Of a stretch of DNA of 64,000 nucleotides, positions 44,107 through 52,312 are shown piece after piece (the first letter of the stretch is position 1; the number at the start of each line of letters is the position of its first letter). Source of the stretch: Pseudomonas asgharzadehiana (GTDB lineage Bacteria; Pseudomonadota; Gammaproteobacteria; Pseudomonadales; Pseudomonadaceae); NCBI RefSeq assembly GCF_019139815.1, contig NZ_CP077079.1, positions 2,976,001 to 3,040,000 of the forward strand, in the 5' to 3' direction. Below the pieces are notes generated by a model, which saw only the letters and a program-made list of their open reading frames with translations, did no database searches and had not been told where the DNA came from. Both the position numbers and the translations under genes were made by a program.

Positions 44107-44808
44107 TCAGCTGCCCAGATGGTCGTCCGGGATGTTCAGGGCGATGCCCATGCGCAGGCCTTCCTGGAGGATGTGCCGACGCATCTCGGCGCTGGCCAAG
44201 GCACTGTTCTTGTTGCGTATGGCGCGTACTACCGCTTCGTTTTCCTGTAGGCGTTCGGCCAGGTGTTCGGGGGAATTGCGCAGCACTTGGGCGCTTTGCT
44301 TGAGGGCGTCGCGGGTCTGTTGCACCACGTTCTGGAAGATCGGGTTGGAGGTGAGGGCAAACAGCTCTTCGTGGAAGCCGATGTAGGCGTTCATCCCGGC
44401 TTCGGCATCACCGGCCTCCAGGGCCTCGCGCATGTCCATCAGGGTCAGGCGCAGTTGGCCGACATCCTTGCTGCTGATGGTCTGGGCCACCAGGCCGACA
44501 ATGAATGGCTCCAGGGTGTAGCGCAGTTGCAGAATATCTTCGAGGCTGGCATGCGCCACGGCGTCGCTCGATTGCGGTTCGCTGACGCTGGTTTCGAGCA
44601 CCACCACGCCTTTGCCGGGCATGGAGCGCACCAGGCCAAGGGTTTCCAGCACGATCACCGCCTCGCGCAGGCTGGGGCGGCTGATGCCCATCTGTTCGGC
44701 CAGCTCACGTTGGCCGGGCAGCATTTCACCCCGCCGCCACTGGCCCCGCTTGAGCGCGGCGCGCAGTTTTTCTACCACTGAATTGACGACGGTTGAGGTG
44801 CTGATCAC
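44107..44808 (-). CDS. GntR/FCD-family regulator (FadR/LldR-like)
   Basis: A 233-residue regulator of the FadR subfamily, with the DNA-binding part VEKLRAALKRGQWRRGEMLPGQRELAEQMG split as helix-turn-helix and recognition helix ISRPSLREAVIVLETLGLV. The FCD domain (about 85-225) includes FHEELFALTSN and MRRHILQEGLRMGI. Start is GTG 44808 with AAGGAG 8 bases upstream. It is followed by the other GntR/FCD gene, and a collapsed REP separates it from dctA. Subfamily members sense lactate, glycolate or related acids; here the operator-like TGGTCATACC and CGGTCTGACCA sites upstream of dctA are candidate targets. Confidence 0.88.
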   Translation of the reverse strand: MISTSTVVNSVVEKLRAALKRGQWRRGEMLPGQRELAEQMGISRPSLREAVIVLETLGLVRSMPGKGVVVLETSVSEPQSSDAVAHASLEDILQLRYTLEPFIVGLVAQTISSKDVGQLRLTLMDMREALEAGDAEAGMNAYIGFHEELFALTSNPIFQNVVQQTRDALKQSAQVLRNSPEHLAERLQENEAVVRAIRNKNSALASAEMRRHILQEGLRMGIALNIPDDHLGS

Positions 44809-44860
44809 GTCGTATGCTCCTTAAGCTGCGAACCCATTATTCGATACGAGGAAGGTCCAG

Positions 44861-44886
44861 TGTGGGAGGGAGCAAGCCCCTCCCAC
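44861..44886. repeat. Collapsed REP/REPIN, copy 6
   Basis: TGTGGGAGG is joined directly to GAGCAAGCCCCTCCCACC: the outer left arm and the right arm remain, while one core and the spacer are deleted. It lies between the dctA stop and the GntR/FCD gene start. Confidence 0.75.
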
Positions 44887-44915
44887 CGTTGATTTGTGGT
44901 GCTCATCGAATTGCT

Positions 44916-46226
44916 TCAGAACTCCTGATGCGCCGGCAATACCGGCTTCTTGGCCTGGAAGGCGTACCCTTGCTGGCCGTCGAGCACTTTGTTGGCGCGC
45001 TGGATATCGATGTCTTTTTCCCAGCGCGCAATCGCCACGGTGGCCACGCAGTTGCCGATCAGGTTGGTCAATGCGCGGCCGATACCCATGAACCAGTCCA
45101 CCGCCAGCACCAGCACCAGGCCCACCACCGGAATTGCCGGGATCGCGGTGAGCGTCGCCGCCAGAATCACCAGCGCCGAACCGGGAATGCCGTGGGCGCC
45201 CTTGGAGGTGATCAGCGACACCAGCAGGATGGTCAGCAGGTCGGTCATCGACAGCGGCGTGCCGGTGGCGTTGGCAATAAATACGATGGCCAGGGTCAGG
45301 TAGATCGAGAAACCGTCCAGGTTGAACGAATATCCCGTCGGAATCACCAGGCCCACGGTCGAGCTGCCGATACCCAGGTGTTCGAGTTTGCGCATGACCT
45401 GCGGCAGTACCGCATCGGAGGAGGCGGTGCCCATGACGATCAGCAGTTCTTCGCGCAAGTACTTGAGCAGTGGCAGCATGCGCAGCCCCGACACGCGCAT
45501 CACCACGCCGAGGATCAGCGCGACGAAAGCGAAGCAGGTCAGGTAGAACAAACCCACCAGGCTGCCCAGGTGTTGCAGCGAATCGAGGCCGTAGGTGCTG
45601 GTGGTGAAGGCGATCGCGCCGAACACGCCGATAGGCGCCAGGCGCACGATCATGCCCATGATGCGGAAAATCACATGGCTCAGCTCATTGATCAGCCGCG
45701 TGATGCCCGAGGCCGCTTCGCCCACCAGGTTCAGCGCACTGCCGAACAGCACCGAGAACAGCAGCACTTGCAACACGTTGTTGTCGGCAAAGGCGCCGAT
45801 CACCGAGTTGGGGATCAGGTCCATCAGGAACTGGCTGGTGCCCTTGATGTGCTGGCCCTTGTCGGCCAGTTCATTCAGGCCGGCGGAGGAGAGTTGCTCC
45901 AGATGGATATTGGCGCCCTGGCCGATACCGGTGCTGAACGCCATGACCAGGCCGATCACCAGCGCAATGGTGGTGAGCACTTCAAAGTAGATCACCGACT
46001 TGAGGCCGATGCGCCCGACTTTCTTCAGGTCGCCGGCGCCGGAAATACCGCTGACCACCACGCAGAACACGATCAGGCCAATTAGCATTTTGATCAGCTT
46101 GATAAAGCCGTCACCCAAAGGTTTGAGTTGCGAGGAAAATTCGGGAAGGGCCAGGCCGCAGGCGATGCCGAGCATCAGGCCAATGACGACTTGGAGGAAA
46201 ATCGAACGCGAGCACCATCTGAGCAT
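44916..46226 (-). CDS. dctA: C4-dicarboxylate transporter DctA (DAACS family)
   Basis: A 436-residue sodium/proton symporter for succinate, fumarate and malate (aspartate also in the family). Eight TM segments and two re-entrant loops are expected. The family motifs are present: the Ser-rich hairpin MGTASSDAVLPQ, GYSFNLDGFSIYLTLAIVF (Asn/Asp substrate region), TSKGAHGIPGSALVIL and DWFMGIGRALTNLIGNCVATV. The start MLRWCSRSIFLQVV is typical of Pseudomonas DctA; the ribosome-binding site is weak (AGAT). It is encoded next to, and in the same direction as, two GntR/FCD regulators. No dctBD two-component genes or clear sigma-54 promoter are seen, so this may be a secondary paralogue. Confidence 0.87.
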   Translation of the reverse strand: MLRWCSRSIFLQVVIGLMLGIACGLALPEFSSQLKPLGDGFIKLIKMLIGLIVFCVVVSGISGAGDLKKVGRIGLKSVIYFEVLTTIALVIGLVMAFSTGIGQGANIHLEQLSSAGLNELADKGQHIKGTSQFLMDLIPNSVIGAFADNNVLQVLLFSVLFGSALNLVGEAASGITRLINELSHVIFRIMGMIVRLAPIGVFGAIAFTTSTYGLDSLQHLGSLVGLFYLTCFAFVALILGVVMRVSGLRMLPLLKYLREELLIVMGTASSDAVLPQVMRKLEHLGIGSSTVGLVIPTGYSFNLDGFSIYLTLAIVFIANATGTPLSMTDLLTILLVSLITSKGAHGIPGSALVILAATLTAIPAIPVVGLVLVLAVDWFMGIGRALTNLIGNCVATVAIARWEKDIDIQRANKVLDGQQGYAFQAKKPVLPAHQEF

Positions 46227-46275
46227 GGGAGGGATCTCTATTCGGTGCCCTGGTGGTTCCAGGGCTTAATTGTTG

Positions 46276-46285
46276 TGGTCATACC
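46276..46285. promoter_or_regulatory. GntR/FCD-type operator candidate 1
   Basis: TGGTCATACC, a TGGTNNNACC pseudo-palindrome typical of FadR/LldR-family sites, lies about 50 bases upstream of the dctA start codon. Confidence 0.4.
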
Positions 46286-46361
46286 GGTAAGTCCAGTGCG
46301 TGGCCAGTCTAGGCCAGGTATTTTTGAAATAACAAGCGATTATTCGTCGGCTGGCGGGTCC

Positions 46362-46372
46362 CGGTCTGACCA
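46362..46372. promoter_or_regulatory. GntR/FCD-type operator candidate 2
   Basis: CGGTCTGACCA contains a perfect GGTC-T-GACC palindrome close to the E. coli FadR consensus (TGGTCNGACCA). It lies midway in the dctA-tag intergenic region. Confidence 0.4.
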
Positions 46373-46458
46373 GTGGTTCGCCGAGGGCGATGCTTGAGCG
46401 GTTGGCGGGGTGCAAAAATTTTCGCTTATCATCCGCCCCTCGGCTCATGAGGTGAGGG

Positions 46459-47088
46459 ATGGACACACCAGGACTGACTACCGACGCGGCAGGACGCAGC
46501 CATTGCACCTGGCGCACCTCGGCGCCCGAATACCCGCACTACCACGACCACGAGTGGGGCGTGCCGGTGGCGGACGATATCCAGCTGTACGAGAAGATTT
46601 GCCTGGAAGGTTTCCAGGCGGGCATGGCGTGGATCACCATCCTGCGCAAGCGCGAGCGTTTTCGACGTGCATTCGATGGCTTTGATTTTAGCCAGGTAGC
46701 GCAGTATGGCGAGGCGGATATCGAGCGGCTGATGCAAGACCCGGGCATTGTGCGCAATCGGGCGAAGATCGTGTCCGCCATCAACAATGCGCGCCGTGCC
46801 TGTGAGTTGGTGGCTGAAACCGGCTCGCTGGCGCGGTGGTTGTGGGCGTTCGAGCCCGCTGAGGATGAGCGCCCGGCGGTGGTGGACCTGGCTTATTGGA
46901 CGGTTAACCCGACGTCGCCGGCGTCGGTGCGGTTGTCGAAGGCCTTGAAGAGGCGCGGCTGGACTTATGTGGGGCCAACCACGATGTATGCGCTGATGCA
47001 GGCGATGGGGATGGTCAATGATCACCTTGAAGGGTGCTTCTGCCGCGAGGGCATTGAAGACCTGCGGCGCCAGTTCAAACGCCCGTGA
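46459..47088 (+). CDS. tag: DNA-3-methyladenine glycosylase I
   Basis: A 209-residue constitutive repair glycosylase removing 3-methyladenine from alkylated DNA. RSHCTWRTSAPEYPHYHDHEWG is the family N-terminus, giving the zinc-ligand Cys (about 16) and His (about 29) and the catalytic-region Glu of HEWG. FQAGMAWITILRKRE is the helix-hairpin-helix region, and the C-terminal NDHLEGCFCR supplies the other zinc ligands. ATG 46459 has GAGG 6 bases upstream. Monocistronic; a solo REP follows. Confidence 0.93.
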   Translation: MDTPGLTTDAAGRSHCTWRTSAPEYPHYHDHEWGVPVADDIQLYEKICLEGFQAGMAWITILRKRERFRRAFDGFDFSQVAQYGEADIERLMQDPGIVRNRAKIVSAINNARRACELVAETGSLARWLWAFEPAEDERPAVVDLAYWTVNPTSPASVRLSKALKRRGWTYVGPTTMYALMQAMGMVNDHLEGCFCREGIEDLRRQFKRP

Positions 47089-47113
47089 GTCGGTGACTGA
47101 AGGCGGTTAAAAC

Positions 47114-47137
47114 TGTGGGAGGGGGCTTGCTCCCACA
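47114..47137. repeat. Solo REP, copy 7
   Basis: A single TGTGGGAGGGGGCTTGCTCC followed by CACA, itself a short hairpin, between convergent tag and the MocR-type gene. Confidence 0.85.
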
Positions 47138-47169
47138 TTTAGCCCCCACCCACATTTCTGAAAAAACCC

Positions 47170-48603
47170 CTAGCCAATCTGCTGGAGGATATCGCGCACC
47201 TTGTCCAGCGCCGGGTCGATATCGAGGGTCTCGATGGCCCCAAACCCGATGATCAAACCCTGGCGCACCGGCGCGTCCTGGAAGAACACATCCAGCGGGT
47301 ACAAGCCGACGTCCACTTGGCGCGCCAGTTCTCTGAGCAGCGGGATATTCACCGGCACCTTGCACAAGGCCGCCATGTGGAACCCGGCCACGCTGGGCAC
47401 CGCTTCGAACCACGGCGACAAATCGCCCGCCAGGCGTTGCAGGATGCGTTCGCGGCGCCCGGCATACACCGTGTGGCAGCGCCGGATGTGCTTGAGCAGG
47501 TAGCCCTCGCTGATGAACTTGGCCAGCGCCCACTGCGCCAGGGTAGAGCTGTGTTGGTCGGTCAATTGCTTGGCCTTGAGCACCGCGGGGTATATCGCCG
47601 GTGGCAGTACCAGGTAGCCCAGGCGCAACTCGGGCAGCAGGGTCTTGGAGAAAGTGCCCACGTATGCAACTGCGCCGCGCGTGTCCATGCTTTGCAGGGA
47701 GTCGGTGGGCCGGCCTTCGTAGCGAAATTCGCTGTCGTAATCGTCCTCAATGATGATCGCCCCCAGTTCGAACGCACGCGCCAGCAACGCTTCGCGGCGC
47801 GCCGGGCTCATGGGCATGCCGAGGGGGAACTGGTGGGACGGTGTCACGTAGATCAGCCGCGCGCCCTCGGGAATCTGCTCGACCCGGATGCCCTGGGCAT
47901 CCACCGGCACGCTGGCAACGCGGGCGCCCATTGCCATGAACAACTGACGCGCCGGGCTGTAGCCGGGGTCTTCCATGGCGACGATGCTGCCCGGCTCAAG
48001 CACGACGCGGGCGAGCAGGTCCAATGCCTGCTGCGCGCCGTTGGTGACCACGATGTCGCTGTCGCGGCATTTGACTCCCCGGGAAAACGCGATATGCCCG
48101 GCAATCGCACTGCGCAGCGCCGGCAGGCCTTCGGGCTGGCTGTAGAAACCGCTGTTTTGCGCGATACGGCGCAGCGCGTCCTGGGTGCAGCGGCGCCATT
48201 CATCCTGGGGGAACTGGTGGCGGCTGGTGGCGCCGCCGATAAATTCGTAGCGCAAGATGCTGTCGCGGGTGGGGTGGCGCATGGGCGAGGGCAGTGCGGC
48301 CCATTTCGCCAGGTTATCGGCGCAGGCCAGGTCGGTGGCGGTTTGCACGCGACCAGGCTGCGGCGCCCACGCATTGACGAAGGTGCCGCGGCCGATCCTG
48401 CCAACCAGCAGGCCTTCGTAAGTCAAGGTGGCGTAGGTATCGGATACGGTTTTGCGCGAGATGCCCAATTGCTCGGCGAGCAGCCGGCTCGGCGGCAGTT
48501 GCGCGCCCGCACACAGTCGCCCGGTGGCGATGGCTTCGCGCAACTGTTGATAAAGCTGGGCAGCCAGGTCCTTGCGGCCGCTGATGACGATGTGCAATTC
48601 CAT
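47170..48603 (-). CDS. MocR-type (GntR/aminotransferase) regulator
   Basis: A 477-residue PLP-dependent transcription factor. The N-terminal winged helix (about 1-75) has LPPSRLLAEQLGISRKTVSDTYATL split around the turn. The C-terminal domain resembles fold-type I aminotransferases: VTNGAQQALDLLARV, EDPGYSPARQ, DDYDSEFRY and the PLP-lysine segment TFSKTLLPELRLGYLV. Regulators of this family (GabR, PdxR, TauR) bind direct repeats and respond to PLP-amino-acid adducts. A direct repeat ATCGATCTG lies 18-53 bases upstream of the start, suggesting autoregulation. AGGAT precedes ATG 48603. The target operon is unclear; the SDR gene lies upstream in the same direction. Confidence 0.9.
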   Translation of the reverse strand: MELHIVISGRKDLAAQLYQQLREAIATGRLCAGAQLPPSRLLAEQLGISRKTVSDTYATLTYEGLLVGRIGRGTFVNAWAPQPGRVQTATDLACADNLAKWAALPSPMRHPTRDSILRYEFIGGATSRHQFPQDEWRRCTQDALRRIAQNSGFYSQPEGLPALRSAIAGHIAFSRGVKCRDSDIVVTNGAQQALDLLARVVLEPGSIVAMEDPGYSPARQLFMAMGARVASVPVDAQGIRVEQIPEGARLIYVTPSHQFPLGMPMSPARREALLARAFELGAIIIEDDYDSEFRYEGRPTDSLQSMDTRGAVAYVGTFSKTLLPELRLGYLVLPPAIYPAVLKAKQLTDQHSSTLAQWALAKFISEGYLLKHIRRCHTVYAGRRERILQRLAGDLSPWFEAVPSVAGFHMAALCKVPVNIPLLRELARQVDVGLYPLDVFFQDAPVRQGLIIGFGAIETLDIDPALDKVRDILQQIG

Positions 48604-48620
48604 GTTTCATCCTGAGGCAG

Positions 48621-48656
48621 ATCGATCTGCGCCAAGGTTACCCGCAAATCGATCTG
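48621..48656. promoter_or_regulatory. Direct-repeat operator for the MocR-type gene
   Basis: ATCGATCTG occurs at 48621-48629 and 48648-48656, 27 bases apart, immediately upstream of the MocR-type start. Direct repeats in this position are characteristic of MocR-family operators. Confidence 0.5.
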
Positions 48657-48673
48657 AGCAAACCCAGGCGCTG

Positions 48674-49441
48674 TCAGGACAGGAAACCACCGTCCACATT
48701 CAGCGACACGCCGGTGGTGTAGCTGGACGCATCACTGGCCAGGAACAGCACCGCACCGGCCATCTCGCTTGGGTCGGCCACGCGCTTGAGCGGGATCTGC
48801 GCCAGGGCCATTTTCAGGATCGCGTCGTTCTTCACCAACGCCGAGGCGAACTTGGTATCGGTCAGGCCCGGCAGCAGGGCGTTGCAACGAATACCGAACT
48901 CGGCGCATTCCTTGGCGAACACCTTGGTCATGTTGATCACGGCGGCCTTGGTCACCGAGTAGATGCCCTGGAATACGCCCGGCGAGATGCCGTTGATTGA
49001 GGCCACGTTGATGATGCTGCCGCCGCCGTTCTCGCGCATCAGCTTGCCGGCTTCCACCGACATGAAGAAGTAGCCGCGGATGTTCACGTCGACGGTCTTC
49101 TGGAACGCACCCAGGTCGGTGTCCAGCACGTTGCAGAACTGCGGGTTGGTGGCGGCGTTGTTGACCAGGATATCCAGGCGGCCGAATTGCTCGCGGATGC
49201 CGGCGAACACTTGGCTGATCTGCTCCATTTCACCGATATGGCAGGCCACGGCCGTGGCCTTGCCGCCAGCGGCGATGATCGCGTCGGCGACGTGTTGGCA
49301 GCCTTCCAGCTTGCGGCTGGAGACGACCACATGGGCGCCTTGCTGGGCCAGCAACTTGGCGATGGCCTCACCGATGCCACGGCTGGCGCCGGACACGAAT
49401 GCAATTTTGCCGTCGAGATCGAACAAGTGAGTCTTGGACAT
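48674..49441 (-). CDS. Short-chain dehydrogenase/reductase
   Basis: A 255-residue classical SDR. The cofactor motif SGASRGIGEAIAK lies at about 17-29, NNAATNPQ is the NNAG equivalent, the catalytic Ser lies in NVASINGISPG, and the YSVTKAAVINMTK segment gives Tyr and Lys; the C-terminus VSLNVDGGFLS is typical. Likely an NAD(P)-dependent 3-hydroxyacyl-CoA or alcohol dehydrogenase; substrate unknown. It starts 9 bases after the phosphotransferase gene stop, so the two are cotranscribed, a combination often seen with acyl-CoA metabolism. Confidence 0.9.
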   Translation of the reverse strand: MSKTHLFDLDGKIAFVSGASRGIGEAIAKLLAQQGAHVVVSSRKLEGCQHVADAIIAAGGKATAVACHIGEMEQISQVFAGIREQFGRLDILVNNAATNPQFCNVLDTDLGAFQKTVDVNIRGYFFMSVEAGKLMRENGGGSIINVASINGISPGVFQGIYSVTKAAVINMTKVFAKECAEFGIRCNALLPGLTDTKFASALVKNDAILKMALAQIPLKRVADPSEMAGAVLFLASDASSYTTGVSLNVDGGFLS

Positions 49442-49450
49442 GGGAATTCC

Positions 49451-50518
49451 TTAAAGGGCTGATTTACCGATAACGTTCAGGCTCATCTGCTCCAGCAGCT
49501 TGTTCATCTGAATGAACTGCGCAAAGCGTTTGTCCTGGGTCTGGCCATGGAAGAAGCGGTAGTAGATCTGCTGCACGATGCCCGCCAGGCGGAACAGGCC
49601 GTAGGTGTAGTAGAAGTCGAAGTTGTCGACCCGGATGCCCGAGCGTTCGGCGTAATAGTCGACAAATTCGCGGCGGGTGAGCATGCCGGGGGCGTTACTC
49701 GGTTGGCGACGCATCAGTTGCACCGGCGCGGGGTCCGCTGCCTCGATCCAGTAGGCGAGGGTGTTACCCAGGTCCATCAGCGGATCGCCGAGGGTGGTGA
49801 GTTCCCAGTCCAGTACGCCGATGATCTGCATCGGGTTGTGCGGGTCGAGGATCACGTTGTCGAAGCGGTAGTCGTTGTGCACGATGCTGGAGGTGGGGTG
49901 ATCGGCCGGCATCTTGTCGTGGAGCCAGGCGCGTACCGCCTCCCATTTCGGCGCGTCGGGGGTCAGGGCTTTTTCATAGCGCTCGCTCCAGCCACGGATC
50001 TGGCGCGCCACGTAGCCCTCGGGCTTGCCCAGGTCGGCTAGGCCGCAGGCGCTGTAGTCGACCCGATGCAGTTCGACGAATTTGTCGATAAAGCTCTTGC
50101 ACAGCGCCTCGGTCCTGGTGGCATCAAGTCCCAGTTCGGCCGGGAGGTCGGAGCGCAGGATGATGCCATTGACGCGCTCCATCACATAAAACTCGGCGCC
50201 GATCACCGACTTGTCGGTGCAGTGCACATAGGCTTTGGGGCAATACGGGAAGCCATCTTTGAGCTGGTTGAGAATGCGGTATTCGCGGCCCATGTCGTGG
50301 GCGGACTTGGCCTTGTGGCCGAAGGGCGGGCGGCGCAGCACGAATTCCTGGCCGGGGTATTCCAGCAGGTAAGTCAGGTTGGACGCGCCGCCAGGGAATT
50401 GGCTGATGGTCGGCGTGCCGCTCAGGCCGGGGATATGGGCCTTGAGGTAGGGATCGATCAGGCTGGCATCCAGTTCTTCACCGGGTCGAATCTGGGTCGA
50501 TTGGTCGTTCAGCGCCAT
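49451..50518 (-). CDS. Phosphotransferase family protein (ACAD10/11 APH-like domain)
   Basis: A 355-residue kinase-fold protein of the aminoglycoside/choline phosphotransferase superfamily. GGASNLTYLLEY is the nucleotide loop, EFVLRRPP carries the conserved Lys-equivalent strand, VHNDYRFDNVI is the catalytic loop (Asp, Asn), and VLDWELTTLGDPLMDLG is the Mg-binding DWE segment. The closest architecture is the kinase domain of eukaryotic ACAD10/11, which phosphorylates 4-hydroxyacyl-CoA before dehydration; the bacterial enzyme usually neighbours acyl-CoA dehydrogenase and SDR genes. Here only the SDR is adjacent. The upstream leader contains AAAAATAA shortly before AGAAGGGA. Confidence 0.85.
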   Translation of the reverse strand: MALNDQSTQIRPGEELDASLIDPYLKAHIPGLSGTPTISQFPGGASNLTYLLEYPGQEFVLRRPPFGHKAKSAHDMGREYRILNQLKDGFPYCPKAYVHCTDKSVIGAEFYVMERVNGIILRSDLPAELGLDATRTEALCKSFIDKFVELHRVDYSACGLADLGKPEGYVARQIRGWSERYEKALTPDAPKWEAVRAWLHDKMPADHPTSSIVHNDYRFDNVILDPHNPMQIIGVLDWELTTLGDPLMDLGNTLAYWIEAADPAPVQLMRRQPSNAPGMLTRREFVDYYAERSGIRVDNFDFYYTYGLFRLAGIVQQIYYRFFHGQTQDKRFAQFIQMNKLLEQMSLNVIGKSAL

Positions 50519-50647
50519 GCTTATCCCTTCTGCTTATTTTTAAGGCCTTGGACTATTGGCTAATCTAATGCGCACAACCGCCCACCGACAAGGTCGGGGC
50601 GGCTTAATAGGTTAGCGTGTTAAATGATGATCAGCGTGCCTGATCGG

Positions 50648-51601
50648 TCATTTTGCGGGCGGGGGCAGGGTGACCGGCGTAAGCACCGCGCGACCGGCGA
50701 AGAACTCCACCAGGTTGTCGGCCACGCGCTGCACGGTGTCATGGGCGGCTTCGGGCGACAGCCCGGCAACGTGCGAGGTGAGTACGGTGTTGGGGAGGCG
50801 CTTGAGGGCGTCGGGCACCTTCGGCTCGTCGTCGAACACATCCAGTGCGGCGCCACCGATGCGGCGTTGCTCAAGGGCGGTGATCAGGTCGGCGGTGACC
50901 ACGACGCTGCCACGGCCGATATTGACCAGGTAACCGTTCGGTCCCAGCGCGTCGAGGGCGTTGCGATCAATCAGGTGGCGCGTGCCGGCGCCGCCGGGCG
51001 TGGCCAGGATCAGGAAGTCCGAGGTGCGTGCCAGTTCCACGGCGGTGGCGCAGTAGGTGTAGTCCACGTCATCGCGTGGCTGGCGGTTGTGATAACTCAC
51101 CTGCATGCCGAACCCGAGGGCCGCGCGCTTGGCGATCTCCAGGCCCACGGCGCCCAGGCCCAGAATGCCCAGTTGCTTGCCGCCCAGGGACGGGCGCATC
51201 ACTTTGGGCCATTCGCTGCGCCGTACGGCTGCGTCGGTCTGCGGGATACCACGTACCAGCGCCAGCAACAGCGCCATCGCGTGGTCCGCCACCGATGGCG
51301 CGTTCACTCCGGCACCGTTGGTGACCACGATCCCGCGATTGCTGGCGGCCTGCAGGTCTACGTGTTCATACCCGGCACCGATCACGCAGATGATCTCCAG
51401 CAGCGGCAGCGCGGCGATTTCCTCGGCGTATAAACCCAGGGGGCCGCGGGTCAGCACGGCCTTGATCTGGCCGCCGTGGGCCTTGATGGCCTGGGCGCGT
51501 TCGGCGGGCGTCGGTGCCAGGATCACATGAAAGTCATTGCTCTCGATGATCGGCAGGTAGTCGTTGATGGTTTCAACCAGGACCAGGACGGTAGGGGTCA
51601 T
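50648..51601 (-). CDS. D-isomer-specific 2-hydroxyacid dehydrogenase
   Basis: A 317-residue NAD(P)H-dependent enzyme of the glyoxylate/hydroxypyruvate reductase type. The nucleotide motif is GILGLGAVGLEIAKR (about 143-157). The catalytic triad is visible: Arg in VNIGRGSVV, Glu in FDDEPKVP and His in SHVAGLSPEA. The HNRQ after the second strand, rather than an acidic residue, suggests NADPH preference. It probably reduces glyoxylate, hydroxypyruvate or 2-ketogluconate-like acids. It is a single-gene unit; a perfect palindrome lies 66-86 bases upstream. Confidence 0.9.
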   Translation of the reverse strand: MTPTVLVLVETINDYLPIIESNDFHVILAPTPAERAQAIKAHGGQIKAVLTRGPLGLYAEEIAALPLLEIICVIGAGYEHVDLQAASNRGIVVTNGAGVNAPSVADHAMALLLALVRGIPQTDAAVRRSEWPKVMRPSLGGKQLGILGLGAVGLEIAKRAALGFGMQVSYHNRQPRDDVDYTYCATAVELARTSDFLILATPGGAGTRHLIDRNALDALGPNGYLVNIGRGSVVVTADLITALEQRRIGGAALDVFDDEPKVPDALKRLPNTVLTSHVAGLSPEAAHDTVQRVADNLVEFFAGRAVLTPVTLPPPAK

Positions 51602-51666
51602 CGGACGGATCTTCCTTGGGGTTGGAGGAGAGAGTATGCGGGATGTGTAGGCTGAATCGTTTAGTT

Positions 51667-51687
51667 GGGGTGGAAAATTTCCACCCC
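51667..51687. promoter_or_regulatory. Perfect 10+1+10 palindrome
   Basis: Arms GGGGTGGAAA and TTTCCACCCC are exact complements around one central A. It lies 7 bases beyond the isochorismatase-like stop and 66 bases upstream of the 2-hydroxyacid dehydrogenase start. No T-run follows on either strand, so an operator is more likely than a terminator. Confidence 0.55.
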
Positions 51688-51694
51688 GCCCAGT

Positions 51695-52222
51695 TCATCG
51701 GAACGCTACGTTCGCCGCCCTTACTCGCTTCACAAACGCGCCGGCCAACGTGGCGTTGTGATGCTCGACAATCGCCTCTGCCTTCAGCGTCGGCGTGTCC
51801 ATGCAAGTGTGGGCATCTTCGGCAAGCACCACCGAAAAGCCCAGCTCTACCGCTACGCGGCACGTGGTGTCGATGCAGAACTGGGTTTTCATGCCTGCGA
51901 TCACCAGCTCCTTCACGTTTGCGGTGTGAAGTTGCCGTGCCAGATCGGTGCCCAGGAAGCAGCTGGGGCGGGTTTTATTGAACAGGTGGTCGCGGGCTGC
52001 ATCAACGTCCAGTTCGTGCCACAGCTGCCACGGCCGGCTGCCGGCCTCAAGCGGTGACCCGACAGGGCCGGTATGGCGCGCCACGAAGATCGGCGCGGCG
52101 GCTGCACGGGCACGCTGGATCAAGCCGTTGATGGCGCCCAGCACGCGTTCGCGTTCGAAGGGTTTGTCCGGGCCATCGTACAAGCCGGTTTGCATGTCGA
52201 TGATAAGCAGGGCGTCAGCCAT
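51695..52222 (-). CDS. Isochorismatase-family cysteine hydrolase
   Basis: A 175-residue hydrolase. The catalytic triad pattern is visible: Asp9 in LLIIDMQ, Lys in FNKTRPSCF (about 82) and Cys in IAGMKTQFCIDTTCR (about 117). Such enzymes hydrolyse ureido, amide or vinyl-ether bonds (nicotinamide, N-carbamoyl compounds); substrate cannot be assigned. AAGGAG lies 8 bases before ATG 52222. Upstream on the same strand is a short transcription unit with its own terminator ending about 36 bases from this start, raising the possibility of attenuation. Confidence 0.88.
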   Translation of the reverse strand: MADALLIIDMQTGLYDGPDKPFERERVLGAINGLIQRARAAAAPIFVARHTGPVGSPLEAGSRPWQLWHELDVDAARDHLFNKTRPSCFLGTDLARQLHTANVKELVIAGMKTQFCIDTTCRVAVELGFSVVLAEDAHTCMDTPTLKAEAIVEHHNATLAGAFVKRVRAANVAFR

Positions 52223-52257
52223 GGTGTTGCTCCTTGCGAAGGCCAGGTGGACGGAGC

Positions 52258-52290
52258 AATAAAAAGGCCCCGTCCATTGCTGGCGGGGCC
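52258..52290 (-). terminator. Terminator of the 28-codon unit
   Basis: Read on the minus strand, GGCCCCG-CC pairs with GG-A-CGGGGCC around AGCAAT, followed by TTTTTATT. It lies about 23 bases after the stop of the 28-codon ORF and upstream of the isochorismatase-like gene. Confidence 0.85.
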
Positions 52291-52312
52291 TTGGGGTGTA
52301 TCCGTGAAGTGT

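Noticed and set aside
46227..46458. Possible sigma-54 promoter for dctA, as expected for DctBD control.
   Set aside because: No TGGCAC-N5-TTGC match was found on the minus strand upstream of dctA.
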